In this document: piece after piece, positions 48,280-59,532 of the stretch
Layout of the letters: each line of letters opens with the position of its first letter
Numbering within the stretch: the first letter of the stretch is position 1
Assembly (NCBI GenBank): GCA_028551475.1
Contig: CM052361.1
Span: 875,501 to 939,500, forward strand
Origin: Casuarina equisetifolia
Lineage: Eukaryota > Streptophyta > Magnoliopsida > Fagales > Casuarinaceae
Direction: 5' to 3'
Length of the DNA stretch: 64,000 nucleotides
Made by a program: the position numbers and the translations under genes
Notes under the pieces: model-generated
What the model was told of the DNA's origin: nothing
Databases searched by the model: none
The model's input: only the letters and a program-made list of their open reading frames with translations

Positions 48280-48489
48280 TTAGCCGGCGTAGATGTGGAC
48301 ATGGAGGGCCAAGATGATGATAGCATAGAGTGTAAAGAAGATGAGGGTGTGAACCGCTATGGCCTTCCCGTTCGTCTTCAAGCTGCCGAACTCCACCTGC
48401 CGGCTATGTCCCGGCAACTGAAACAGAAGCCCCGGTTGCAGAAGCACGAACAGTACCACCCCAATCACTACCGGCCCCCAGTCCACCAT
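48280..48489 (-). CDS. DUF3339 family membrane micro-protein (paralog 3)
   Basis: 69 aa, starting MVDWGPVVIGVVLFVLLQPG at 48489. The longer open frame upstream (to 48723) has no family similarity, so the conserved start was chosen. Motifs: LLFQLPGHSRQVEF, then LKTNGKAIAVH in place of the usual TSG[VI]SILVH, and a C-terminus ALHVHIYAG. That C-terminus and the altered central motif link it to paralog 4, as a second subgroup. Divergent to paralog 4 with about 1.7 kb between start codons. Confidence 0.92.
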   Translation of the reverse strand: MVDWGPVVIGVVLFVLLQPGLLFQLPGHSRQVEFGSLKTNGKAIAVHTLIFFTLYAIIILALHVHIYAG

Positions 48490-48723
48490 TTTCTCAGAAG
48501 AAAATCGAAATGCGAAATCTGGGTCTTGGAGGAGACAGCAAGAGCAGAGAATCTGGTAGCTTCCGCACAACGCTATGGAGATGAGGATGAAAGTGAAAGA
48601 GCTCTTGAGAGCGACACTTGGAACATGGAAGTAAGGCCGAGTTACTCCGGTTAGCGTCCTTTGTCTGCACTTGTTTACGCGTGAAGTTATGTATATGGAC
48701 AAGTCAAAAGGGGTAAAGTTCAT

Positions 48724-50090
48724 TTACCCATTCCAAGGTAAAAGCATGATGAGGGTTAAAGAATTCAGAACAGCTATCATTTGTTCACATTACTATGGAA
48801 GATGATTAGCTTTTTGACAATTTACCGCATATTTACGAATATAAAATGTTTTTGAGTTATTTTATCTATCATTATCTCATATATAAAAGATTTAATAATA
48901 AGTTAAGAGTGATGACTTCAATTCATTACATATTATAAGTGGACAAACACTTGTTTTAGTTGAAACTAAATATTATTTGAAATTAAGAAGTCTTGATTTG
49001 ATATTTGAGTGTATAAATTTAAGTTCATATATATAATAAAAAGATAAAAAAAAAAAAAAACATTCATGGACTTGTTACGTGTTCTTCAAATCAGCCACAT
49101 AACATATATATCTTTTTAAAAATTGGTTGATACCATGTTACAAAGTATATTTTTTTTAAATTGAATGCCACCGAAAGTGCTAGATTCGATTCCTTGTTAC
49201 CAAACAATTGTGTGATCCGAGATAATTAGACAAAAAGTAGGACCGACGCATTCCCTCGTGCCACTGTTTAGTAATACAAGCTATGCAGATTTTAGTGAAA
49301 AGTATAGATAATTAACCCATTAATTACAGTTTAGAGAAATTGCATAGACATCTCGTTATGGGAAAAAGGGTGCCAAACTATGCTACCCCTTGCCGAAAAG
49401 AAGCAATCCACATGGCATTCATCATCTAGACCACCAAAATCAATGTCGTCAAACCCAAGGATTAATTTTTTGTCGACAAATTTATTAAAAGATCTCTATT
49501 CCATGACTAAGATTATGGTATATGGAAAAAAAATTCTTTCAATTATACTAAATTTAGGATTTAAAAGTTATAAAAGAAGAATAATTTGAAAGATTCTATA
49601 TTAACAACTTGATAAGTAAAACATTGTCAAGGAAAAAACTGTCAATTCGACAAATAGTTTACTTTTTAAGACTCTTACACGTATCAAAGTCACAAATAAA
49701 AACAAACCCAGGGATTAATTTACCCTAATCACGCAAAATATTTGGTGATCATTTGTCCCAAAACCCACATCCTTCTCTCATGCTATTTTATTGACTTAAA
49801 AATGATAGTGATCTCACCAGAGAGAGCCGAAGGGGACGGGTAATGCAGCATTAACACCAACCCTTCATCCTCAAGTGGCACGGCAATTGATTGCCAACTG
49901 AATATTTACTTGCCCACTCAACTCATTGTGCTTTGAAAACAATAGAAAACGATGCTGTCCCTTATCCACGGGAGCAAAGGACCTTCCAAAAGGAAAAAAC
50001 AAAGCATAAAGGAATGATAAAAGTGAGTGGATACCAATTCATGTTCTAGTTTTTCGGATCATATTCCCGCGCCGGGTGTTCTTCAAGACA
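48724..50090. other. Spacer between divergent DUF3339 genes 3 and 4
   Basis: AT-rich, with no gene recognised. The last part, including CATAAAAAGG near 50090, is the likely promoter of paralog 4. Confidence 0.5.
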
Positions 50091-50148
50091 TAAAAAGGTG
50101 GCATCCAATGCCTCCCTTTTCTTGATGCCACATCTTTTACATGCCTGA

Positions 50149-50190
50149 TTCTTCTTCTTCTTCTTCTTCTTCTTCTTCTTCTTCTTCTTC
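50149..50190 (+). repeat. (TTC)n microsatellite
   Basis: About 14 uninterrupted TTC units ending some 40 bp before the ATG of DUF3339 paralog 4, so probably in its 5' untranslated leader. Confidence 0.95.
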
Positions 50191-50230
50191 TGCTTGGAGG
50201 TGAGTTTCTGCTACTTGGGTAAGGCTTAGA

Positions 50231-50437
50231 ATGAACGATTGGGCGGCTCCTCTCATCGCGGCGGCGCTGTTTGCGCTTTTGTCACCCGGAGCACTCTTTC
50301 AGATGCCCGGAAGGGATCGGCCGATCGGTTTCATGAACATGAAGACGAGCGTTGCATCCATCTTTGTGCACACGGTTCTTTACGGTTTGTTTCTTATTTT
50401 GTTTCTTGTCGTTCTTCACATTCACGTATACGTCTAG
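50231..50437 (+). CDS. DUF3339 family membrane micro-protein (paralog 4, divergent)
   Basis: 68 aa, starting MNDWAAPLIAAALFALLSPG. It retains DW, LSPG, LFQMPGRDR, MKTS and a His-bearing second helix end (VVLHIHVYV), but has DWAAP for DWGP and IGFMNMKTSVASIFVH in the centre. It is the most divergent member of the local array and GC-richer than its surroundings. It lies convergent to paralog 5. Confidence 0.9.
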   Translation: MNDWAAPLIAAALFALLSPGALFQMPGRDRPIGFMNMKTSVASIFVHTVLYGLFLILFLVVLHIHVYV

Positions 50438-50526
50438 GAAGCAAGAGGCTGCTAGTTTATGCTATACCGTTTGATTTACTGCTTTTGATCCCTGTAAACC
50501 TTGATGAAATCAGAATGATACAGTAA

Positions 50527-51653
50527 TTTTGGCACAAGGCATGGATGCTTCTTCGTGCAATTACTTGTGTAACATTCATGTTTTTTCATTTTTCTCTTTG
50601 CAGAGAGTCTTAACTTGTTTTAGTTAAATATCAGAATTTATGATTCAAATAAGTCTGGAGATGTTTTCTCTTTTTTATTTCTAACTTCTTGTATAATTTT
50701 CTATTTATAAACAAATTACTTTTTTTTAATAAATTAATTTTAAAGAAAAAAAATAAATATGTCCCATCCATCTAAGTCGGTTTCAAAAAAGTAAAATAAG
50801 CTTAAACCGACATCTTACATTGAGGTTGGTGTAAGCAATTGGTCAAATCACAAACAGTAAACATATAAGTGTCGAAATCTGCAAAAGACTGCAAATATGA
50901 TCTCTTATTTCTGAAACCCAAGAGTCAAAAGTTATGTTAACATCAAATTACTAACATTATTGACCCACAGACAATACCGACATGGAGAAAGATTGCTTTT
51001 TCTTCGACCTTTTCCTCCCCTCTAGACTTCTCTTTTCCTAGGCTGTTTTCAAACCCATTGTCTAATGAAGATATGGAATATACATCTTTCCACCTTTAGA
51101 TCCGTGCCTGCAAACTTTTATATAATTGCTATCTCCTTTATAAAAATAAACCTGTCAACCTAATTACAAAACATATGTTAAAAATAATTAACTATCTTTC
51201 TTGAGACTGATGTAACACGTTATCATGGACTTACGAATAGGCTCAGGCGACAGTACTTATTAAATTGTAATCTCAAATTACCAATATTTTAATTTGGATT
51301 CTCTTTATAAGTTTGACCCCCTCTAATAATATAAGATCTAGGTCTTCTATTCAAGCAAGACTATTTTCTTCTGATGATAATTGTTCGTCCTATAAGCTTA
51401 GACCCAATTCTGTGTTTAAGCCAAATTGCAGAACCTCCCGTATATTATCTGTAGAAATCTATCTCAGGCGATCGCTTATTAAGAAATGGATATACAAACG
51501 CTAAGCAAAATTCAAACCATTTGTCACTAAAATGGAGAAATCGAAAACCTGCAGCACAAGTAATCTGATTGCAGAAAAGATACAATGAACACGATATCAA
51601 ACAGAACCACACACCAATCCCACAAACTAGAGAACTTGAAGATACCGGGGCTA
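50527..51653. other. Spacer between convergent DUF3339 genes 4 and 5
   Basis: AT-rich DNA with 3' untranslated sequence of both genes at its edges; no further gene seen. Confidence 0.5.
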
Positions 51654-51863
51654 TCAACCCATGTACATATGGACCCCAATAGCTAACAAGAAGATGCAAA
51701 TGAGAGCAAGGTAGAGGATGGAATGAACCAGAATGGAAACCCCACTTGTCTGAAAGTTCCCGAACTCTACGACTCGGTGCTTTCCCGGAATCTGAACGAG
51801 CAGCCCCGGCGTGAGCAGTATGAAGAGCACCACCGCCACAAACACCGGCCCCCAATCCGACAT
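51654..51863 (-). CDS. DUF3339 family membrane micro-protein (paralog 5)
   Basis: 69 aa, starting MSDWGPVFVAVVLFILLTPG. Motifs: LLVQIPGKHRVVEF, FQTSGVSILVH, and a second helix ending AIGVHMYMG. It groups with paralogs 1 and 2. The larger frame-shifted open frame at 51445-51855 is a shadow. Nothing in the sequence assigns a partner or substrate. Confidence 0.93.
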   Translation of the reverse strand: MSDWGPVFVAVVLFILLTPGLLVQIPGKHRVVEFGNFQTSGVSILVHSILYLALICIFLLAIGVHMYMG

Positions 51864-51969
51864 CTTCTCCTTCTCAAGCTCTCTCTGTTTACGCCTCGCC
51901 GTACTACTTTACTGATCTATGGTTTCGTGGTCTCTCTTAAAGTCTTTGATAAGTGGGCACCAAATTGAA

Positions 51970-52881
51970 AGGGAAAGATTATTTTAGTGGAAATTTCTTG
52001 CTTTTGGAGGAAGAGACAAAAGAATACAACTAGGAAAGGGGAAGATTAGAGAATCAGGCTATTCGGATTCACATTTTACACCTCACATGCACTACGGTCG
52101 AAGGAAACTTCGGAGACAACACTCATACGTCCGTTTGTCCCCTGCCGGCCCCCATCTCTACCCTATCCAACACTAGATCGATTATGTGAAAAGTACTCGT
52201 ATATGGGAAATTCTCACCCATCTCTACCGATCGATTATGTGAAAAGCATTTATATATGAAATTTTCTCATGCACGTGGAATGTTGAATAAACTAGACAAT
52301 AAAGTAAAATACCGTACTTAAGATCAAGAAATTTAAAGTCATTTGACCAAGATAAGTTGAAGAAATTAAAAACAAGGGTAAATTTTTCTTTTTTAAAAAA
52401 TTTAATGTTTATCCTAAATGTCAGAAAAGTTTATCCCAAAACCAGACCTAAATCCTCATTGTTCTTTGTACATGTTTATATATGTTTTTGCTGCACAATT
52501 GTGTTTGTCTCGCAACATGTAGAACTAGAGACTTCTATTTCTTTTCTTTTGCCTTCTTTATCATAAAATAAAACAATGAGATCACCCCTACTTTCCACGC
52601 TCAGGCAAAACTTGGGAGGTGTTCATAACGTGGTGGCCCATAAACGCTTTTTGATTGCTTATGATATCAACATGCTGGCGGTGGCTTTTCATGTATACAC
52701 CGTGATCAGGCCACCACTATGTTAACGCTGTTCGAGGAGCACCAAAATTACGAGTTGGTCGGCTCTCCCAATATGACTACACTCTACGTTTTTCGTGAAT
52801 TTCATGAGGGGTGTCAGAAACTGGATGTTTTGGGCGGTAAACTGGACTTGGAATGAGATCTATCACAATTTCTATTTATTT
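51970..52881. other. Intergenic, no gene seen
   Basis: Mixed-composition spacer. The sequence GATCGATTATGTGAAAAG occurs twice (around 52177 and 52228) as a short imperfect repeat. No coding feature recognised. Confidence 0.45.
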
Positions 52882-53327
52882 TTATTTTTTCAACACACAT
52901 CTGACCCAATTGAGAGCAATTATAGAACTACAAGTACCTGACTCTTTTCTTTTCCAAACAATGCAGGACTCTATTCTTTCCCAACAAGTATAACTTGTGA
53001 GATTTCTCATAGTATCTGATCCAGCCACCAAGTACAAGAATTGGCTAAGACTCATTACAAAACCACAGAAGCGACTTGATATTAACAGTATGTAAAGCTT
53101 CGTTCGGCCCAACCTGGTAAGCAAATTTATCTCCAGCAATCTAAACCCCTCTCTCCACCTCCTAGAACGACAAAAAAGCGTAATGCCCATGGCTGTACCC
53201 AAAGCAAATCCAGCCAAAACCATCCAGGATAAGAAAAACATGATGGATAATGAAGCATTATTCGGAAGACCACCCCTATTCTTTTTGCTTTCACCTATCA
53301 GCTTCCGAACTAGACTTCCCCAGACTC
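52882..53327 (-). CDS. Possible exon or gene with one membrane helix, unrecognised
   Basis: A minus-strand frame opens at about 53327, just after an AG (AAGGTAG), and reads DRVWGSLVRKLIGESKKNRG, then NNASLSIMFFLSWMVLAGFA with a Gly-spaced hydrophobic stretch ending GITLFCRSRRWREG. The internal ATG at 53241 would start at MFFLSW. A basic segment, one membrane helix and a basic RSRRWR stop-transfer look protein-like; the tail after about 53100 is less so. It lies about 340 bp downstream of the NTF2 stop on the same strand. It could be a separate small gene's exon, an alternative last exon of NTF2 (phase 0 would fit), or chance. Confidence 0.3.
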
Positions 53328-53669
53328 TATCCTACCTTAACAAAGCACGAAAAGGCTGGAACTTTCACAAGCAAATGGTTCACTCGAAATTCAAAGGATA
53401 ATGAGCATGAAAATCACATTTATTATCCAAATAGGCGGGACAACTAGTTCTTATAAAACCAAAACAAGTCGACTATTTAAATCAGTGCATGCAACCAAAA
53501 TAACATATTGCTAAATGAAACAACATAGAGAAAAGCAAGTAGACAACCATAGATGAAGCACACAGTAAAGCATCAAAGACAAATAACATCAGATGACCAG
53601 GTTTTAATATTCGAAGCTCAACAAACAGAACAAACTCCCTTTCTAGTTCCTGAGCGGCCTTAACACCCC

Positions 53670-54797
53670 TTATGCATAATTCAAGCGGAAAATATCATTC
53701 AATACACAAAAGCTCCCTTGCGGTGTCGGTATCAGATGGAACATCTACAGAACAACAAAGCATGAAACAGAGTTAATGGGTAAGAGCAGCATTAGAGACT
53801 GAAAGAACACAAGCTAGCAAAACTGACACATGAAACAGATAAGAAGGTGAGAATTACACTAGATGAGAAAGCAGCATAAACGAGAATACGTTCACTGACA
53901 AAATCAAGTGCCCACCACCATAGCAGAAAACCATATCCATACTAGAAGTTTCACATTGCTAAAAGGTCAATCAGATTCACCAGCTATACTACACACTAAC
54001 CAAAGATACTCTTAAAAGCCCCATGTCTCCCCTTAACATTATTGCAAAAGTGGTACCCCAGATTGGAAAGGAGGTGTTAAGAACAGTATTGCACTCGTAC
54101 TGGATTATATTAGGCTCTATAAAGGACTACGAGAAGTCTTAGTGTTCCTAATTGTCTTGGTACCGTATAGATATGAATAGTAATGATACAAAATCTATGG
54201 TTGCCTTCTACCACGAGTAAGATCACTTGCATGGGCATACACCGGAACAAGGAACCCGTAAAATCACCAGGAAGCATGTCTCCATGTCCAAGCAATCAAA
54301 GGTATGAATTTTACTCGCATAATGTTATCCTTAAAAGCGCAGAATTGATGGCTACGATATTCCCAACGAGCAGTAACTAAACATTTCATGCACTTGAAAT
54401 GCCCAAGGAGAACCCAAGGAGAACGCAGTAGTCTATTGTCAACCCAATGTGTGAATAGACATGTAGGAGTCTATTGTTTATGTGGTGTTCGAAGAAATAC
54501 CTGACTGAACTTTAGGGCATGTTGCTCCCCGACGAGCTGAAGATTGCCGCTGACGAAGACAAGCATGCCGCCAGCAGGCCCAGATGGCTGGCAATCGACG
54601 GTAGTGATAGCGTGCTTGCACTGCTGAAAGGGAAGGCTGGTGAGCTTGGCCACGATGTTCTGTGAGCCCTGGATCTTCTGGCCCTCGAAGGTGAGCATGG
54701 AGCCCTCCTGGTAGAGGTTCGCCAGCGCCGCCCGGTTGGAATCGAATGTCGAGTAGTAGTGCTCCACGAACGCCTTGGATAACTCGTCTGGGTTCAT
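53670..54797 (-). CDS. NTF2: Nuclear transport factor 2 (NTF2), two exons
   Basis: Exon 1 is 54501-54797 (99 codons, MNPDELSKAFVEHYYSTFDS through ALKFSQ) and exon 2 is 53670-53744 (24 codons plus stop, MFHLIPTPQGSFCVLNDIFR through NYA). The intron of 756 bp has a GT donor at 54500 and an AG acceptor before 53744, phase 0. Total 123 aa, the exact length of plant NTF2. NTF2 is a homodimeric cone-fold protein that carries Ran-GDP back into the nucleus and binds FxFG nucleoporins (established). Visible family hallmarks are LANLYQEGSMLTFEGQ, GSQNIVAKLTSLPFQ and VDCQPSGPAGGMLVFVSG. A first exon read through the donor would end VFLRTPHKQ and is not the main product. The coding exon is GC-richer than its surroundings. 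Confidence 0.96.
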
Positions 54798-54979
54798 CGC
54801 CGTTTGGAAATTGGAAATCGGAAACGTTTTGGGTGGATCGGGATTTCGTGGGGCCTTTCAATTTCAATTTATATTATATGCGAGGAATGAATAACTGCAT
54901 TAATGCCGAAGAGATTCGGTGTATTCCGCTTAGACCATGGTATAGATTTTTTTTTTTCTTCTCCTTTTAACTCAAATCC

Positions 54980-55807
54980 CACTAAACTTTGCTTAGTTGG
55001 TAAAATCTAGGGAACAATAGCTCGTCTTGAAACAAGTACCAAATAAGTCAAGACTTTAATTAAAGGGATTTGAATTGATGATACTTATTTTATAAAATTT
55101 TATGTAATAGCCTTTTCTATTATCGAACTGTACATTATTATATATATCTAAATAAGTAGATTTTAAAAAAGAAAATAATTCATTTTATTGTCAATAGATA
55201 AGAAAATATTACAAATGTGACACATAATGAATTTTAATAGACTCCCTCTTTATGATTTTGAGGGAGTACTTTTTACCTAAACATAATCTACTCATAAAAA
55301 AGATATTTCATTCAAAATATAAACTCTAATAATATGTCCAAATCAACTTGTTAGAATAAGAAATACATCAACATATAAAGAGATTTAAATACACCTTGTC
55401 ACTTCAAGCATATAAAATGTATCCCGCAATGATCTTATCCACAAATAATATAATATCTCAAGTTTTAAATGACTTATAAAGCAAAAGAATGTACCCATAT
55501 GTAAAGAGATACTCACTAGATTTCAATAGTATAAAAAGAATAAAAAGAGTTGTCACATGGTTACTTACTCAAATATTAGTCTTACTTAGACATATTTAAA
55601 CTAGAGTACAGATTAATCTTGTATAAGAACCAATGCAAATTAAACTCGAGTATAGATTTTGATGTGAGGATTTACCATGTGATTTAACATAAGAAAAAGA
55701 AAATATCAAAGTATCCTCATGGAAAAAAAATTTTGTTGGACTTGATTTTGACTCAATCATAGCCGCCGAAAGGGAAATTCAATAAAATGCTAGTGTAGAC
55801 TCCATCG
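54980..55807. other. AT-rich intergenic DNA, no gene seen
   Basis: Low-complexity AT-rich sequence with stops in all frames, ending at the tRNA gene. Confidence 0.5.
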
Positions 55808-55889
55808 CGTCGACAGCAGGGTTCGAACCTGCGCGGGCGTAGCCCAACAGATTTCAAGTCTGTCTCCTTAACCACTCGGACATATCGAC
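55808..55889 (-). tRNA. tRNA-Ser(UGA): tRNA-Ser (anticodon UGA)
   Basis: On the minus strand the 82-nt sequence begins GTCGATATGTCCGAGTGG. The seven-pair acceptor stem GTCGATA/TGTCGAC closes with one G-U pair, followed by discriminator G. The D arm has GAGTGGTTAAGG, the anticodon arm ACAGA-CTTGAAA-TCTGT carries TGA, a long variable arm (GGGCTACGCCC) is typical of class II serine tRNA, and the T arm has GGTTCGAACC. It has no intron. A T run follows 55808 only weakly. It decodes UCA (and probably other UCN codons). Confidence 0.97.
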
Positions 55890-55899
55890 GCTTGTGAGT

Positions 55900-58800
55900 A
55901 GGACCTTATAATGAATTTATTTATTAGTATTTTATGTTTTACTTTTTATATCAATATTACCTTCTCTTTCCATGCAAAAAGGAGAAGATTCTCGTGGGCC
56001 AACGTAGCTTTTAACAGAACAAAGCAAACCTTTTCGCTTTGGAGTTTTAGATCCCCAATTCCTTAAATCCTACACTAAGTTGTACTCATATATAATTAAT
56101 ATGTTAATAATATAGCAATTGGTCGACCAAGGTTTAGGTCTAGAGTTTAATATTCTATTTTTTCTATTTAAAAAAAGATTATACACATATATAGTTTCAT
56201 TCATCTATATAAAATTCTATTTGTAGACCCATTTGAGGTGGCTTGGTGGGACTTTTGAGCCCGACCCAAAAGTCTTGACCAATGGGGGAAAAGACGATAA
56301 GCTTTGGTGATATGTCAAAACCTTCCCGTGTTAGAACAGATATGGATCAGCAAAGATATGCAGAATCCAATAATTCATCACAAACAGCACGCAGATGGTC
56401 ATATTTTTCTTCCTTTCCCTTTCGCTGTCAAGGATTTTGAGCTATTCTATTGGGTTTCCTACCTTCCACTTCAGCTTTCTTGCGCATGATTGCAGTGACG
56501 ACTCTTAATTACTGGTAAATCAATGCTACGGGTGATGGAAGAGCCAACTTAGTCCGGATGGATGGTGACATTTTCAGAATATGCTAACCTTATGGTGTTA
56601 TTATAGAAGATAAGCCTAAATCTTATTAGATCTTTCTTTGACAACGTGTTGTCCTTGTGCACCTTATCAAGACCTATTCCTTGTAATTATACTCTAAATA
56701 TTTTTGAGTCATATTCCTTGTTTGTTAATGAACATTGAAAAATATAAGCTTAAACGAAATATTGGTAAACCTGAGCTTTTAACATGATATTTGAGTTGAT
56801 CATTTTTTTAAATGATGTAACTTAATCTAAAAAGTGAGTCAATATTTTACTAAGAAAAAGACTGAACTTGAGTTATAAGAGGATATTAGACAAAATACTT
56901 GATATATGTCTTATAAACTTAAATAAACTCTTTTTTCAATAAAAATACTTGAAATGAGTTCGACTTGAACTTTAACAATAAATTGATAGTTATAAATTAT
57001 ATCATAACATTGTGTAGCCAAGAGACAAACTCCTATATAGTTTTATATGATCAAGCGAATATATAGCTAGATCGAATAGTACAATAGATGAAGAACAATA
57101 GTCAAAATTTCATCTCTTGCACATGATGGCGCTTAAGCATTTTTATGGTTTGCTTGGAGTTGTATCTTACTCCCATGTATGTTCAGCAAGTTGGACTTCC
57201 TTACAAGAATGACATGAGCCAGAAATGGAGGATGACTTAAATAAGAAGATGGTATGTGGCTGGGATGCATCCCACCGAGAAGGCCAAGCCATCTGCCAAA
57301 AACTAGCAAATTGTGCTTTGTCGCCTGCTAAGAACCCGACACAATAGGCCCGAAGTCCGACCACAATATGATCACCACAGACTGAAAGAACAAACAACCA
57401 CTACTTCTCAAAAAATTTGTCGGGTCTCTTATGTGTAGTTTTGGATCTACTTGTCGTGGTTGCGTTTTGTGATATACTTGTTGTTAGGAGATTTTTATAA
57501 AAAATGATACAATATATGTATCTCATCGTCTAAATCCCATTTGGAGTCTTCTTTACAACTAAAAAGACGATGCTTGCGTGTTCTTTGATTTTAGTTGGCT
57601 TATTTACCTACTTGGTTTTTTCTTCCCATCTTGATCTCTCTAACCGACAAACAAGTTTTCTGACAAATGAATGTCATCTTTTGAGCTTTATAATAAAAGA
57701 AAAAAGAACAAGCACGGCACTTCAGACACATTTTTTTGCGTTCTGTACTGATGACAAAGACATTTTGTTTGTTTTCTGCTGGATCGGTGAACGGAGTATG
57801 TGACAGTGTTCTACCGCCTTATAGATTTTTGTGTCACCTTCAGAAGTTTGTACGTAGTTTGAACCATGCCAGCATGCTAATCACTACCATGCTTCTCTTT
57901 TTAACTAAATGCAGAGCCTTCTAGTCAATATGGTTGTTGAGATTATCTGTCTTGATTGTGGCGTGTTGGAGATAGCATAGCATCATTTGATGCTTGGCTT
58001 CCTCTACTCATGCTATCGTACAAGCAGTACAGCAAAAAGCAGAGAATAATGAAGAAAGACTAAGAGGGAAAGCATCCATACATCATGGAAACAGTCTTTG
58101 ATTTGCCACCACCACCTCGATAAAAAAAATCTTTGGTCATTTCATGTTGTACGAAGTCTCCTTCCCAAAAAAGATAAAGTTGAGAAAGTTGAACATAAGA
58201 ATGGTTGTTCAGAAGGGATTCTCTTTTGAGCTAATGGAGTGTTTGTTGTTACCAAATCTCGTTATGTGGGATTTTACTATAACTTTACAATACTTTGGAA
58301 GAAGCTAAACAAACTTTTACTAAAGATATGCAAGTAACATTATCTAAAGGTAAAGTTAAATTTAAAAATTTTAAACAAGACTTTTTAAAAATTAAAGACT
58401 TTTACTGTCAAAGAATCTTCAAGAAAATATTCAAAGATCTCAATGAAATTTAAAAATTCTAAATCATGGAACGAACAATAAGATTTAGACAATATATGAG
58501 TAGTCTAACCAATAAAGTTTTTGACTAAATAACAAAATTGTTACAAGTTAGAAAAGGTCATGCACGTATGATTAAACAAATCATGCATATTTCAAAAATG
58601 ATTTTCAAGTTGAATTGAATTCTTACACATACCCTTGTAGCCAACTTGGAGTTACAGTTTTCATTATGGTGGTAATACATCATATGTTAAAAGTGCCGTC
58701 TCTTAAATTTGAGTTTTGAGACCATATTAAACAATGTTTTTTGAGTTCTTGTTTAGATCTTACACTCATCATTCACGTTTTCTTCCAGAATAATCATATG

Positions 58801-59300
58801 ATGGTCAAAAGAGCTGCAAACTTTTGGGAGACTTCTTGTGGTATTAAAGTTTTACTGGGAGATGAAGATTCAACAATCGATGTCAATTCCCAGAATGAAA
58901 AACATGTGCTGAATGCTCCAGCCAAGTCGATTCCAACCCATTCGCAAGAAAACAATGCAATCAAAGTTGGTGCCCTACCTGTCTTTTCTGGGACAATCTC
59001 TTCATTTTATATCCTTAAATGGTTGAAAAGTTGCGAACTTTTACCACGAGAGATGATAGACATGTGCTGAATACAAGTTGATTTTCGTCGCAACCGGTAA
59101 GAAAAACAAAGCAAAATGAAAACAGAGAATCCCGGGAAAGAAACCGATAATCATCGTCGTGTTCGTTGTGTCTCCCGAGGAAAAATGGGAAGAAGCAACC
59201 TTTTTGAGGACACCGGAGCATGATCCAATGATGGTGTTGCCTCGGGGTCGATTCCCTTAAACATCGGCACAGGATTGTTCATGTGAATTTCTGGAATCCC
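55900..59300. other. Intergenic DNA, no gene recognised
   Basis: AT-rich DNA with several short open frames (56304-56489, 57167-57397, 57570-57803, 58741-59070). None shows a known domain, consistent splice signals or a convincing start. The frame at 58741-59070 (containing MVKRAANFWETSCGIKVLLG) is the most protein-like but is unrecognised. Confidence 0.5.
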
Positions 59301-59364
59301 ACTTTCTTTAATTATCTTTATGTGCATAATGACAAGCCAGCCAAAACATCATCAGCACCAGCCT

Positions 59365-59370
<6 letters not shown>

Positions 59371-59425
<55 letters not shown>
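59371..59425 (+). repeat. (CT)n microsatellite upstream of the MFS gene
   Basis: About 27 uninterrupted CT units. They end roughly 20 bp before a TATAAA (59445-59450) and 107 bp before the ATG at 59533, so the tract is either promoter-proximal or in the 5' leader. An upstream ATG at 59320 is in frame with the gene through the tract and would add a (Leu-Ser)n stretch. Confidence 0.95.
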
Positions 59426-59429
<4 letters not shown>

Positions 59430-59532
59430 TCGTGTTGGTTGTATTATAAAGAAATCCGAAAGCTTTCGTAGGGGAGAAGACGGCAAAGAGAAAGCTCTGG
59501 TTCTTGTCAAAGGCAGTGAGAGAGTGGAAGAT

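Noticed and set aside
58741-59070. 109-codon plus-strand frame
   Set aside because: Partly protein-like but without a recognised domain, splice context or promoter; not enough to call a gene.
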